Shown here piece after piece: positions 29,190 through 38,441 of a stretch of 64,000 nucleotides of DNA; position 1 is the first letter of the stretch, and the number at the start of each line of letters is the position of its first letter. Where the stretch lies: NCBI GenBank assembly GCA_018449715.1, contig JAAVVA010000001.1, positions 992,001 through 1,056,000 on the forward strand. The letters are read 5' to 3'. The position numbers and the translations under genes are program-made. The stretch is from Acidobacteriaceae bacterium dw_441 (GTDB taxonomy: Bacteria; Acidobacteriota; Terriglobia; Terriglobales; Acidobacteriaceae). Below the pieces are notes generated by a model, which was not told the origin of the DNA, did no database searches, and saw only the letters and a program-made list of their open reading frames with translations.

Positions 29190-30559
29190 TCCAGATGAAA
29201 AGCCTTTTTCTGAAGATATTTCTGTGGTTTTGGCTGACATTCCTCATGATTGGGGCGACGCTCAGTGCCGTCACGACATTCATTCACCCAGACGACACCC
29301 TGCTGGCAAGATTATCTGTTCGCTTGCCCCTTGAAGCTAAAGCAGCCGTGGACATCTACGAGCGCGAAGGCAAGACAGGCCTGAAACATTATCTCGATGG
29401 ATTAGCCGAGAGACCTAGTATCGAACCTTATTTCTTCGATCAGGAAGGACGAGAAGTATTGGGCCGCACTCCGCCGGTGCAGGCAGCCGAATACATCAAG
29501 GCTATGGGGATCGAGGTGCCTAGGGTCAGCGTAGCTCTCGGCTGGCATGAATTTGTGGTGCAACAACTGGCCGGAGCAAGTGGACAAAGGTACACGGTAC
29601 TGGTCGTCGTCACCGGCCCACCCATTGCTGATTTACTCACCACCCCGAAGATCCTATTTATCTTGCTTGCCCAACTGTTCGTCGGAACTGCTTTTTGCTA
29701 TTGGCTCGCTCGTCACATGGCTACCCCGGTAGTGCAACTGAGCGAAGCGGCTGGCCAGATTGCGGATGGTTCGCTTGATGCACGGAGCGGCTCGAACGTC
29801 CGTCAGCGCCACGATGAGATCGGACGCCTGGGACTGAGTTTCGATCGCATGGCGGAGCGCATCGAGTCGCTGGTTCGCGGACAGCAACGGCTCTTCGGAG
29901 ATGTTTCTCATGAATTGCGCTCTCCTCTTACTCGGTTGAGCGTGGCGGAAGGTTTGCTACGGCAATGTCCTCCCGAGGAGCGAGAGGAGTATCTGGACCG
30001 GATCGCCCTCGAAGTGGAACAGCTCAATGAATTGATTGGTCAGCTCCTGACCTTGTCCCGCATTGACGGTGGGATCGATACAACCCATAGGGAAAGGGTT
30101 GAGGTAAGTAGCCTGATTGAGGAAGTCGCCGCCAATGGAAACTTCGAGGCTCAAACGAAGCACTGTGCCGTCACGGTTGATTTTATCGATGCGTGTACGA
30201 CTACAGGCTCAAGGGAACAGTTACGTCGCGCTATCGAGAACGTGGTACGCAACGCTATTTGCTATACCCAGCCAAACACCGATGTAGAAGTCACAGTACG
30301 CAGGGAATACACTGCTGCCCTTTCGAAAGTCGTCATTCAAGTACGCGACCACGGTCCCGGTGTATCAAGCGAACACCTTGAGAAAATATTTAAACCCTTC
30401 TATCGAATCCCAGCGAGCAACGGAGAAATAACAGGTGGCGCAGGATTGGGCCTTGCGATCACCGATCGCATCGTGCGTATGTATGGCGGAGGTGCAAGCG
30501 CACGGAATGCTTCGGATGGTGGCCTCATTGTGAAATTAGAGCTGCTACTCGTGGAGTAG
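29186..30559 (+). CDS. Sensor histidine kinase (CpxA-like, HAMP)
   Basis: 457 residues from TTG 29186 (GGAG three bases upstream, overlapping the regulator's TGA) or 454 from ATG 29195. Topology: membrane helix at about 5-25, periplasmic loop, second helix near 155-172, HAMP linker (ATPVVQLSEAAGQIADG), H-box FGDVSHELRSPLTRLSVAE, N-box ENVVRNAICY, G1 RDHGPGV and G2 GGAGLGLAI. It phosphorylates the adjacent regulator. The signal is unknown; envelope stress is the usual input for Cpx-type systems. Confidence 0.93.
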   Translation: MIQMKSLFLKIFLWFWLTFLMIGATLSAVTTFIHPDDTLLARLSVRLPLEAKAAVDIYEREGKTGLKHYLDGLAERPSIEPYFFDQEGREVLGRTPPVQAAEYIKAMGIEVPRVSVALGWHEFVVQQLAGASGQRYTVLVVVTGPPIADLLTTPKILFILLAQLFVGTAFCYWLARHMATPVVQLSEAAGQIADGSLDARSGSNVRQRHDEIGRLGLSFDRMAERIESLVRGQQRLFGDVSHELRSPLTRLSVAEGLLRQCPPEEREEYLDRIALEVEQLNELIGQLLTLSRIDGGIDTTHRERVEVSSLIEEVAANGNFEAQTKHCAVTVDFIDACTTTGSREQLRRAIENVVRNAICYTQPNTDVEVTVRREYTAALSKVVIQVRDHGPGVSSEHLEKIFKPFYRIPASNGEITGGAGLGLAITDRIVRMYGGGASARNASDGGLIVKLELLLVE

Positions 30560-30773
30560 TTTCGACGTGGAACCTGAAGCATCAGTTCTGAGCGGGACGG
30601 CTGCGTCTACCGAGGTGTTGGCTTTGGAATAAGGATCGGACGTCAGTTGTTGCTAACAGGGCAAAGACGCTCATTGAGCCCGACACCTAGGCCGTGTCGC
30701 AGCAGTAGCGGAACGCAAACTCAAGAGTCGTGGAGATAATGTTGCTATTGGAGGCAAACCAGCCGGCCTCTCG

Positions 30774-30963
30774 CTGACCGAAGCCAACACAGCTAAGATC
30801 GAGAAGATATGCCGCCTCATCGAGCGCTCCGAGGGGACTCCTTCTCTTGAAAAACTAGCCAAGTACGCAGGGATGAGCGTCTTTCATCTCCATCGCACGT
30901 TAAAGGCGATCACTGGGCTCACGCCTGGGACGCAGTTCTACAAACGATCGAAGTCCGCTTGAA
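30774..30963 (+). pseudogene. Ada/AraC-type helix-turn-helix fragment, frameshifted
   Basis: One frame reads LTEANTAKIEKICRLIERSE and PSLEKLAKYAGMSVFHLHRT, the first HTH of an Ada-like AraC domain. A one-base excess in the A run near 30904 shifts the rest, KAITGLTPGTQFYKRS, to another frame ending at TGA 30961-30963. There is no start codon, no methyl-acceptor domain and no second HTH. It is a relic, either of ada or of another AraC-family gene. Confidence 0.55.
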
Positions 30964-31029
30964 GGACTGATAGAGCGCTGTACGGCAGATAGGGGGGAGC
31001 CCTGATATCTTGCCACGTAAAATGGCGGC

Positions 31030-31448
31030 GCTTTCGGCCAGCGCTCAATTCGCTGAGTCGTGGAACGGTAAGCGTTGATCGACGTCTCCGCGGGTCCTTT
31101 CATCCCGTCAATCCACAGCTTCAGGGCATCTTTCATGGTCGTGAGCAGTGGTTTCCTCTGATCTGCAATTTTTCGTAACTCGATCTTTATCGGATCGCGC
31201 TTTTCCCGTTCCTGCGCAGCCACACGCTCGGCCTGCTCCCAGAAACACGTTTTCGCAGACTTGTAGGCGGTTTTTCCGTGCTCACGAATGTAGAGCGACT
31301 TCCGGCATTGGCACCGTTTCCACTGCGGGTGATGCCGCTTCGAACAGTCACAGGAGTGCCGGGTGAAGACTGTTATAGTGAATGATGAGATCGGTTCCAT
31401 CGGGTTCATAGGCGCGGTCATTATGGGTGCGAAGCCGTCTTCCTGCAA
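31030..31448 (-). pseudogene. Tyrosine-recombinase (phage-type integrase) N-terminal remnant
   Basis: The minus-strand frame reads FTITVFTRHSCDCSKRHHPQ and WKRCQCRKSLYI, the arm-like N-terminus of Acidobacterial site-specific integrases. It continues with KTCFWEQAERVAAQE and the core-binding-domain sequence LKLWIDGMKGPAETSINAYR. Similarity stops after RIERW, near 31030; the catalytic domain with its RHRY residues is missing, and the frame runs on as unrelated residues to about 30900. The start is uncertain, with ATGs at 31421 and 31400. It lies beside carA at the end of the eno-carA interval. Confidence 0.65.
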
Positions 31449-31547
31449 ATTTTCAGCAAATTGTTCTTGGCGGGTGCCAAGGCGTTGATAATGAAGCAGA
31501 TGGAAGACTTCTGATAGAATCGATTAAATCCACTCCTCGGAGAGGCA

Positions 31548-32681
31548 ATGCAGGCAATCTTGGCGCTTGAAGACGGGCGCATCTTTCGCGGCAAAAGTTT
31601 TGGCGCACAGTCGGAGCGCTCCGGCGAAGTGGTCTTCAATACATCTCTGACCGGTTACCAGGAGATCTTTACCGATCCTTCCTACGCCGGGCAGATCGTG
31701 GTTCTCACCAATCCTCACATCGGCAACTATGGCACCACTCCCAACGATGCGGAGTCGAAGAAGCCCTACATCGAGGGCCTGGTCACCCGCGAGTTCTCGC
31801 CCATCAGCTCCAACTGGCGCTCCACACAGGTCGCCGACGAGTATCTTGAGCGCTACGGCGTCCCGGTCATCGCCGAGGTCGACACCCGCGCCATCGTCCG
31901 CCACCTTCGCGCCAACGGCGTGATGCGCGGCGTCCTCGCCAGCGGAGACAATCTCGACGCCGAGGCGCTGGTCACGAAGGCGCGCTCGATCCCCAAGATG
32001 GACGGCACCGATCTCGCCAGCGTCGTCACGACGAAAGAAGCCTACAAGTGGGACGCGACCGAGCCGAAGAACCAGACTGGCGATCCTCTCCTCAATCCTA
32101 CGGTCGAGGGCGACCCTCTTCATGTTGTCGCTTACGACTTTGGTATCAAGGAAAACATCCTCCGCATGCTGGCACGCGAGAACATCAACGTCACGGTCGT
32201 TCCCGCGAAGACTCCTGCTGATGAGGTTCTTGCGATGAACCCCGACGGCGTCTTCTTCTCGAACGGCCCCGGCGATCCCGAGCCGCTGAACTACGCTATC
32301 GAGAACGTGCAGAAGCTCCAGGGCAAGAAGCCTCTCTTCGGCATCTGCCTCGGCCACCAGATCTTCGGCCTCGCGCTCGGCGGCAAGACCTACAAGCTGA
32401 AGTTCGGCCACCACGGCGGCAACCACCCCATCATGAACCACCAGACGGGCAAGGTTGAGATCACCGCGCAGAACCACAACTTCAACGTCGATCCCGACTC
32501 GCTGCCCGCAAACGTTGAGAAGACTCACACCAATCTCAACGACCAGACGCTCGCCGGACTCCGTCACAAGACCGACCCGATGTTCAGCGTTCAGTACCAT
32601 CCCGAGGCCAGCCCCGGACCGCACGATTCGCACTACCTCTTCAAGGACTTCCGACACATGATGGAAGAGTGGAAGAAGTAG
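31548..32681 (+). CDS. carA: Carbamoyl-phosphate synthase small subunit
   Basis: 377 residues. The N-terminal CPSase small-chain domain begins [19 protein letters not shown]. The class I glutamine amidotransferase domain has [10 protein letters not shown], the catalytic Cys in [16 protein letters not shown], and the His/Glu pair in [11 protein letters not shown]. It releases ammonia from glutamine for CarB in arginine and pyrimidine synthesis. CGGAGAGG five bases upstream supports the start. A TAGAAT -10-like sequence lies at 31515-31520. Confidence 0.97.
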   Translation: MQAILALEDGRIFRGKSFGAQSERSGEVVFNTSLTGYQEIFTDPSYAGQIVVLTNPHIGNYGTTPNDAESKKPYIEGLVTREFSPISSNWRSTQVADEYLERYGVPVIAEVDTRAIVRHLRANGVMRGVLASGDNLDAEALVTKARSIPKMDGTDLASVVTTKEAYKWDATEPKNQTGDPLLNPTVEGDPLHVVAYDFGIKENILRMLARENINVTVVPAKTPADEVLAMNPDGVFFSNGPGDPEPLNYAIENVQKLQGKKPLFGICLGHQIFGLALGGKTYKLKFGHHGGNHPIMNHQTGKVEITAQNHNFNVDPDSLPANVEKTHTNLNDQTLAGLRHKTDPMFSVQYHPEASPGPHDSHYLFKDFRHMMEEWKK

Positions 32682-32706
32682 CGGCATTGATTTCGGGCAG
32701 TAAAAC

Positions 32707-32732
32707 AAAGGGCGCAGAGTAAAGCGCCCTTT
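32707..32732. terminator. Hairpin between carA and carB
   Basis: AAAGGGCGC at 32707-32715 and GCGCCCTTT at 32724-32732 pair perfectly around an 8-base loop, followed by GAAACG rather than T residues. It could be a partial terminator, an attenuator or an mRNA-stabilising stem within the operon. Confidence 0.45.
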
Positions 32733-32771
32733 GAAACGCCAGCAGGATTCAGCAGACAGGAAAGAAGTAAG

Positions 32772-35700
32772 ATGCCACGCAGAAATGACATCGCGAAGAT
32801 TCTTGTGATCGGCTCCGGGCCGATCGTCATCGGTCAGTCCGCGGAGTTCGACTACTCCGGCACGCAGGCCTGCAAGGCGCTCAAGGCCGAAGGCTACGAG
32901 GTCGTGCTCATCAACTCGAACCCGGCCTCCATCATGACCGACCCCGAGGTCGCCGACCGCACCTACATCGAGCCCCTCAGCGTCGCGTACCTCGAAGAGG
33001 TCATCCGCGTCGAGGCCGCCATGCTGAAGCCCGGCTCCGGCAAGTTTGCCGTCCTGCCAACGGTCGGCGGACAGACTGCGCTCAACCTCGCCGTCGATCT
33101 CGCCGACTCCGGCTTCCTCGAAAAGCAGGGCGTCGAGCTGATCGGCGCGAAGCTCGAGGCCATCAAGAAGGCCGAAGACCGCCTCCTCTTCAAGGACGCG
33201 ATGAACAAGATAGGCCTCGACATGCCGAAGTCGCAGCTCGTCAACACCGTGAGCGCGGGCCTCGAGTTCACCGCGAAGATCGGCTTCCCGGCGGTCATCC
33301 GCCCCAGCTTCACCCTCGGCGGCTCCGGCGGCGGCATCGCCTACAACCGCGAGGAGATGACGGATATCCTCTCCCGCGGTCTCGACCTCAGCCCCGTCCA
33401 CGAGTGCCTCATCGAAGAGAGCGTCCTCGGCTGGAAGGAGTACGAGCTTGAGGTCGTCCGCGACCTCAACGACAACGTCATCATCATCTGCTCCATCGAA
33501 AACTTCGACCCCATGGGCGTCCACACCGGCGACTCCATCACCGTCGCCCCGGCGCAGACGCTCACCGACCGCGAGTACCAGGTCATGCGCGACGCCGCCA
33601 TCCGCGTCATCCGCGAGATCGGCGTCGAAACCGGCGGCTCCAACGTGCAGTTCGCCGTCAACCCGCAGACCGGCCGCATGACGGTCATCGAGATGAACCC
33701 CCGCGTCTCGCGTTCGAGCGCCCTGGCCTCCAAGGCCACCGGCTTCCCCATCGCGAAGATCGCTGCCCGCCTTGCCGTCGGCTACACCCTCGACGAGATC
33801 CAGAACGACATCACCAAGGCCACGCCCGCCTGCTTCGAGCCCACCATCGACTACGTCGTGGTCAAGATCCCCAAGTGGCAGTTCGAAAAATTCCCCGGCG
33901 CAGACGAAACCCTCGGCCCGCAGATGAAGTCCGTCGGCGAGGTCATGGCCATCGGCCGCACCTTCAAAGAGGCCATGATGAAGGCCGTGCGCTCGCTCGA
34001 AACCGGCAAGAAGTCCACCGCCGACGACATCGAGCCGCGCCGCCTCACCCAGCGCCTGGTCACGCCGCACCCCGACCGCCTCTCCTACGTCCGTTACGCC
34101 TTCGAGCAGGGCATGACCATTCGCGAGGTCCAGCGCCTCACCACGATGGACCCCTGGTTCCTGCACCAGATCAAGCAGATCACCGACGAGATCAAGGCCA
34201 TCGGCACCACCGGCATCGACAGCGTCACCGCCGACCAGCTCCGCACGGCCAAGCGCATGGGCATCTCCGACGAGCGCCTCGCCGCCGTCTGGGGCCTCAC
34301 CGGAGCCGAAGGCACCGCGAATATCCGCGAGCTTCGCAAGAAGCTCGGCGTCATGCCCGTCTACAAGCTGGTCGATACCTGCGCCGCCGAGTTCGAGAGC
34401 TTCACGCCCTACCTCTACAGCTGTTACGACGAAGAGGACGAGGCCGCGCCGACCTCGAAGAAGAAGATCATCATCCTCGGCAGCGGACCCAACCGCATCG
34501 GGCAGGGCATCGAGTTCGACTACTGCTGCTGTCACGCGGCCTTCGCCCTGCGCGAGGACGGCTACGAGACCATCATGGTCAACTGCAATCCCGAGACCGT
34601 CTCGACCGACTACGACACCTCGGACCGCCTCTACTTCGAGCCCCTCACGCTCGAAGACGTGCTCGCCGTCTACCAGCACGAGGCCTCTGCGGGCGCCGAG
34701 ATCGGCATGATCGTCCAGTTCGGCGGACAGACCCCTCTGAACCTCTCGCTCCCGCTGAAGAAGGCAGGCGTCCCCATCATCGGCACCTCGCCCGAGTCCA
34801 TCGACCTCGCGGAAGACCGCAAGCGCTTCGGCAAGCTCATCGAAGACCTCGGCATCCCGCAGCCGCAGGGCGCGATGGCGACCAGCGTCGAAGAGGCCGT
34901 CGCCGGAGCCAACCGCGTCGGCTACCCCGTCCTCGTGCGCCCGTCCTACGTCCTCGGCGGCCGCGCCATGGTCATCGCGTACGACAACGAAGCGGTGGTC
35001 CGCTACATGACCACCGCCATCGAGTATTCGCAGGAGCGCCCGGTCCTCATCGACCACTTCCTCGAAGACACCACCGAGGTTGACGTCGACGCTCTCTGCG
35101 ACGGCGACGACGTTGTCATCGCGGGCATCATGGAGCACATCGAAGAGGCCGGTATCCACTCGGGAGACTCCTCCTGCGTGCTCCCCTCGGTCGATCTCGC
35201 CCCCGAGGTTCTCGACACCATCCGCGACTACACCCGCAAGCTCGCAATGTCGCTCGAGGTGCGCGGCCTGGTCAACATCCAGTTCGCCATCCAGCGCGGC
35301 ACGGTCTACGTCATCGAGGTCAACCCCCGCGCCTCGCGCACGGTTCCGTACGTCTCGAAGGCGACCGGCGTTCCGCTCGCGAAGATCGCCTCTCGCATCA
35401 TGGTCGGCCAGAAGCTCAAGCAGCTTCTCCCCGAGCCGGTCGCGACGGGCAAGGACCTCGCCACCGGCTCGCAGTTCTACGTCAAATCGCCGGTCTTCCC
35501 CTGGGGCAAGTTCCCGGGCGTCGACCCCGTCCTCGGCCCGGAGATGCGTTCGACCGGAGAGGTTATGGGCGTAGCCGGCACCTTCGGCGAAGCCTTCGCC
35601 AAAGCGCAGATCGCCGCCGGCCAGCAGCTTCCGACGGAGGGTACGGTCTTCCTCAGCGTCAACGACCACGACAAGCAGGGAGCCATCACGCTGGCCCGCC

Positions 35701-36038
35701 AGTTCGTCGAGATGGGCTTCCACCTCGTCGCGACACACGGCACGGCCCAGGTGCTCGAGGCCGCTGGCCTTCAGCCCGAGCGCGTCTACAAGGTGAAGGA
35801 AGGCCGCCCCAACGTAGTCGACCTCATCAAGGGCAACCGCATCCATCTCATCATCAACACGCCTCGCGGCCAGGACACGGTCTTCGACGAGAAGGCGATC
35901 CGCCGCGCCGCGGTCCAGGCCCGCATCCCGACGATCACGACGCTGGCCGCCGCCCGCGCCGCCGCCGAGGGCATCGCCTCGCTGCAACACGGCAAGCTGA
36001 ATGTCTACGCCCTGCAGGAGCTTCACGCCAACCGCTAA
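32772..36038 (+). CDS. carB: Carbamoyl-phosphate synthase large subunit
   Basis: 1,088 residues, typical for CarB. It has two ATP-grasp synthetase halves, each opening with a GSGPxxIGQ motif ([17 protein letters not shown] near 16, [16 protein letters not shown] near 575). The halves carry [17 protein letters not shown] and [17 protein letters not shown] respectively. The C-terminal MGS-like allosteric domain starts about residue 950 ([19 protein letters not shown]). It makes carbamoyl phosphate from bicarbonate, ATP and ammonia delivered by CarA. Codon use is strongly GC-biased, which opens long spurious frames on the opposite strand. Confidence 0.97.
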   Translation: MPRRNDIAKILVIGSGPIVIGQSAEFDYSGTQACKALKAEGYEVVLINSNPASIMTDPEVADRTYIEPLSVAYLEEVIRVEAAMLKPGSGKFAVLPTVGGQTALNLAVDLADSGFLEKQGVELIGAKLEAIKKAEDRLLFKDAMNKIGLDMPKSQLVNTVSAGLEFTAKIGFPAVIRPSFTLGGSGGGIAYNREEMTDILSRGLDLSPVHECLIEESVLGWKEYELEVVRDLNDNVIIICSIENFDPMGVHTGDSITVAPAQTLTDREYQVMRDAAIRVIREIGVETGGSNVQFAVNPQTGRMTVIEMNPRVSRSSALASKATGFPIAKIAARLAVGYTLDEIQNDITKATPACFEPTIDYVVVKIPKWQFEKFPGADETLGPQMKSVGEVMAIGRTFKEAMMKAVRSLETGKKSTADDIEPRRLTQRLVTPHPDRLSYVRYAFEQGMTIREVQRLTTMDPWFLHQIKQITDEIKAIGTTGIDSVTADQLRTAKRMGISDERLAAVWGLTGAEGTANIRELRKKLGVMPVYKLVDTCAAEFESFTPYLYSCYDEEDEAAPTSKKKIIILGSGPNRIGQGIEFDYCCCHAAFALREDGYETIMVNCNPETVSTDYDTSDRLYFEPLTLEDVLAVYQHEASAGAEIGMIVQFGGQTPLNLSLPLKKAGVPIIGTSPESIDLAEDRKRFGKLIEDLGIPQPQGAMATSVEEAVAGANRVGYPVLVRPSYVLGGRAMVIAYDNEAVVRYMTTAIEYSQERPVLIDHFLEDTTEVDVDALCDGDDVVIAGIMEHIEEAGIHSGDSSCVLPSVDLAPEVLDTIRDYTRKLAMSLEVRGLVNIQFAIQRGTVYVIEVNPRASRTVPYVSKATGVPLAKIASRIMVGQKLKQLLPEPVATGKDLATGSQFYVKSPVFPWGKFPGVDPVLGPEMRSTGEVMGVAGTFGEAFAKAQIAAGQQLPTEGTVFLSVNDHDKQGAITLARQFVEMGFHLVATHGTAQVLEAAGLQPERVYKVKEGRPNVVDLIKGNRIHLIINTPRGQDTVFDEKAIRRAAVQARIPTITTLAAARAAAEGIASLQHGKLNVYALQELHANR

Positions 36039-36063
36039 GCGACGATTGAACCAGCACTAAAAC

Positions 36064-36097
36064 AAAAGGCTGTGCGGAACCCTCCGCACAGCCTTTT
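36064..36097 (+). terminator. Rho-independent terminator of carAB
   Basis: A 15-bp stem, AAAAGGCTGTGCGGA at 36064-36078 with TCCGCACAGCCTTTT at 36083-36097, and an ACCC loop. It lies 25 bases after the carB stop. The symmetry would also work on the minus strand. Confidence 0.93.
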
Positions 36098-36120
36098 CTC
36101 ATCCCCACACTTCTTTTGCC

Positions 36121-36220
36121 TTGTCATTCCGCAGCGCAGCGAAGGAATCTGCTTCTCTCTCGAACCGCCACAATGGATCGGGCGCCCCATCCTTCGCGGC
36201 ATTATTGCGAAGGGTTGGAT
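36121..36220. repeat. Candidate dispersed intergenic repeat element
   Basis: The text TTGTCATTCCGCAGCGCAGC followed by GAAGGAATCTGC, then a hairpin CATCCTTCGC...GCGAAGGGTTGGATG, resembles an intergenic repeat I recall from several Terriglobia genomes. No second copy was seen in this window, so the repeat nature is from memory. It sits between the carAB terminator and the next convergent gene. Confidence 0.4.
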
Positions 36221-36262
36221 GAATCCAGCTTGCACTCCACGTCTTGCTCTCTCTTATCCGAT

Positions 36263-36763
36263 TTAAGACTGCTTAGAGACCGGTACTTCTTTTAGAGGTC
36301 GAGGATTGCCAGCGATGCTTTTGAATTTACCTACGCTCAGATCGCGGCGCTTATTGGACTTCTTGAGTACAGCTTCAACATCGCAACGTTTGGCTTCGTA
36401 TATTGCAGCTGCATCGAAATTTTCATCGAGGAGGACGAGGAGTACGGAATCAAAAACCTTGTCCTTATCTGTATTGACGGAGCCTACGCGTTGGGAATCT
36501 ACTCGCTTGTGGTTGTCTTTCTGGATACAGCGTCCTTTGATCTGTATTTTCTTCTCGCCTTCTGTAGCGTCATAACCGGGCTGTCTAGCACCCATTAGCT
36601 TGAGGTCGAGATGATATGCCGCTTCGAATTCGGCAATTTCTCCGGTAATTCCAAGAGGCTTGCCAGTCAAAGCGCGGTACTCCTTCGCCAGTTCCTTCGC
36701 TTTGCGCAGTAGATCCATCACTTGACCTTGGTCAAGGTTTGTTATCTCCGTCTCCTGTGTCAT
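36263..36763 (-). CDS. Orphan protein with PD-(D/E)XK-like nuclease signature (DUF6998-like)
   Basis: 166 residues. After an N-terminal helix the sequence GITGEIAEFEAAYHLDL gives a Glu near 42-45, GYDATEG gives Asp 65, and KKIQIKGR gives the Q-x-K at 74-76, the E...D...(E/Q)xK order of restriction-endonuclease-like folds. Later FDSVLLVLLDENFDAAAIYEA forms the next strand pair. Small stand-alone proteins of this type exist in many bacteria; I place it near DUF6998 with modest confidence. No methyltransferase or restriction partner is adjacent. Base composition is lower in GC than carB and the genes to its right, suggesting acquisition. Confidence 0.55.
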   Translation of the reverse strand: MTQETEITNLDQGQVMDLLRKAKELAKEYRALTGKPLGITGEIAEFEAAYHLDLKLMGARQPGYDATEGEKKIQIKGRCIQKDNHKRVDSQRVGSVNTDKDKVFDSVLLVLLDENFDAAAIYEAKRCDVEAVLKKSNKRRDLSVGKFKSIAGNPRPLKEVPVSKQS

Positions 36764-36839
36764 GCCGTCATCCTACAGCAAGGGCTGGAGAGGGTAAGAA
36801 GTGGAGTAACATCGAATCCTCGTAAACCCCATAGCCCAG

Positions 36840-36845
36840 TAGAAT
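36840..36845 (+). promoter_or_regulatory. Candidate -10 box giving a leaderless dapA-like transcript
   Basis: TAGAAT ends seven bases before the ATG at 36853, with no ribosome site between, so transcription should begin at or beside the start codon. Confidence 0.5.
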
Positions 36846-36852
36846 AGAAACT

Positions 36853-37896
36853 ATGCTGCTCGAAGGCCTCCATCTGCCGCTGACGACGCCGTTCTACCCC
36901 GACGGCCGCCTCAACCTCCGCAAGCTCGAACACAACGTCGACCGCTATTCCCGCACGCCCATCTCCACTCTGGTCGCGCTCTCGCAGACGGGCGAGCCCA
37001 CGCTTCTTACCGACGAGGAGACTCGCGAGGCCCTCAGCACTGTGATGAGCGTCGCTGGAGAGAGCAAGGTTGCCATCGCAGGCATTGGCCGTGACAGTGT
37101 CACCGCCACGTTGGACCTCGCGGACTTCGCCGCCATGCAGCAGTACGACGCCGTCCTTATCCAGCGCCCCTCCATCCTTCAGGAGTTGCAGCGCCGCGAG
37201 GCCCTTACATACTTCCAATCCATCGCCGACCGCTCGCCGCTGCCTGTCGTTCTTTACTCGCTCGCTGCGAATCCGCTCCCGGTCGATCTCGTCGCCGAAC
37301 TGGCTTCGCACCCGAATGTTCTTGGCCTCACCGATGAGTCCGCTACCGCCGACCGCATCGCCTCCCTTCGCTCCGCTACTGCGCACGTGCAGCGCGAGGT
37401 TACCGTCACCCACGTCTTCGCTGCTGCCACAGGCCGCATGTTGAGCGTGAAGGCGTCCAACGCCGACGCTACCTTTGTCGCAGCCGAGATCCTCAGCGGA
37501 GGAGCCGCCCTCGCAACCGCGCCCCCGCGTCCGGCCATCCGCACGCGCAGCAAAAACGTAGGCTTCCAGATCGTCGCCGCCACCTCCACGGGCATGCTCA
37601 CCGGCCTCCGCGCCGGAGCCACCGGCGCAATGCCCGCCTTCGCCGCCAGCGCCCCGCAGGCCTGCTATGAGGTTTACGCCGCATGGAAGGACAACGACCA
37701 GCCCCTCGCCGACGAAAAGCAGACCCGCATCGCCCCGGCGATTGCCAAGACAGAGCAGGAACTCGGCATTCCCGGTATCCGTTACGCCAGCGACCTGACC
37801 GGCTACTTTGGAGGCCGACCGCGCTTGCCATTCCTTCCTCTCACCGAAGCCCAGCGACTTGAGATCGAGACAGTAATGGCCGGTATTCGCCACTAA
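36853..37896 (+). CDS. DapA/NAL-superfamily protein without the Schiff-base lysine
   Basis: 347 residues, longer than the usual 290-300 of dihydrodipicolinate synthases. The TIM-barrel outline is clear: LHLPLTTPFYPDGRLNLRKL at the N-terminus, SQTGEPTLLTDEET in the GTTGE position, and PLPVVLYSLAANPLPVDLVA with the conserved Tyr at 135. In the strand that normally reads GxKD/E, here HPNVLGLTDES, Thr160 replaces the lysine that forms the Schiff base with pyruvate. The protein therefore cannot use the standard aldolase mechanism and may be a non-catalytic or altered member. It is followed 18 bases later by queF. Confidence 0.8.
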   Translation: MLLEGLHLPLTTPFYPDGRLNLRKLEHNVDRYSRTPISTLVALSQTGEPTLLTDEETREALSTVMSVAGESKVAIAGIGRDSVTATLDLADFAAMQQYDAVLIQRPSILQELQRREALTYFQSIADRSPLPVVLYSLAANPLPVDLVAELASHPNVLGLTDESATADRIASLRSATAHVQREVTVTHVFAAATGRMLSVKASNADATFVAAEILSGGAALATAPPRPAIRTRSKNVGFQIVAATSTGMLTGLRAGATGAMPAFAASAPQACYEVYAAWKDNDQPLADEKQTRIAPAIAKTEQELGIPGIRYASDLTGYFGGRPRLPFLPLTEAQRLEIETVMAGIRH

Positions 37897-37902
37897 ACCC
37901 GG

Positions 37903-37908
37903 TAAAAT
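37903..37908 (+). promoter_or_regulatory. Candidate -10 box giving a leaderless queF transcript
   Basis: TAAAAT (5 of 6 matches) lies six bases before the queF ATG, between the dapA-like stop at 37896 and the start at 37915. It suggests queF has its own promoter inside the gene pair. Confidence 0.5.
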
Positions 37909-37914
37909 AGACCT

Positions 37915-38343
37915 ATGAGCGACAAGAAGAAAAAGACGACCGGTTACACCGACGACCACGCGGCCTCCGGTCTCGACACAAAGTTTCCCGCGATCGAGAC
38001 CTGGCCCAACCAGTTCGCGGCCTACGAGATCCTCATCGACGACCCCGAGTTCACCAGCGTCTGCCCCAAGACCGGCCTGCCCGACTTCGGACGCATCACC
38101 ATCCGTTACATGCCCCGCAAGCGCTGTATGGAGCTGAAGTCGCTCAAGGAGTATCTCTTCACCTACCGCAACCTTGGCATCTTCCAGGAGAACATCGTCA
38201 ACCAGGTTCTCGACGACGTCGTCAAAGCAACCGACCCCGTCTGGGTCAAGGTTGTCGGTGATTTCCGTCCGCGCGGCGGTATCTCCACCATCGTTGAAGC
38301 CTTCTATCCGCGCCCGAAGAACTCCAAGGGCCCTCGCGGTTAA
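37915..38343 (+). CDS. queF: NADPH-dependent 7-cyano-7-deazaguanine reductase (preQ1 synthase)
   Basis: 142 residues, the short unimodular QueF form. The catalytic Cys50 in EFTSVCPKTGLPDFGRI, Asp57 in the same block, and the QueF motif ELKSLKEYLFTYRN are intact, as is IVEAFYP near the C-terminus. It reduces preQ0 to preQ1 in queuosine biosynthesis. The N-terminus is Lys-rich (SDKKKKTTGY). No other queuosine gene and no preQ1 riboswitch lies nearby; the gap upstream is only 18 bases. Confidence 0.95.
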   Translation: MSDKKKKTTGYTDDHAASGLDTKFPAIETWPNQFAAYEILIDDPEFTSVCPKTGLPDFGRITIRYMPRKRCMELKSLKEYLFTYRNLGIFQENIVNQVLDDVVKATDPVWVKVVGDFRPRGGISTIVEAFYPRPKNSKGPRG

Positions 38344-38441
38344 TTCCTTAAAGGCGAGTTAGAAAGAGCCGCGGTCGCTGCTACGATAGGCGATAGATTT
38401 CCCCGGGCCCATTGCGTTTCCAAAAACTTCTATGGTGATCC

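Noticed and set aside
31524-36026. A 1,500-codon open frame on the minus strand across carA and carB
   Set aside because: It lies wholly opposite two core genes whose codon bias (G/C at third positions) removes stops on the other strand. Its product is low-complexity, rich in D, G, A, L and V, with no domain.
37897-37914. PreQ1 riboswitch before queF
   Set aside because: The gap is only 18 bases and contains a -10-like box, leaving no room for the aptamer.
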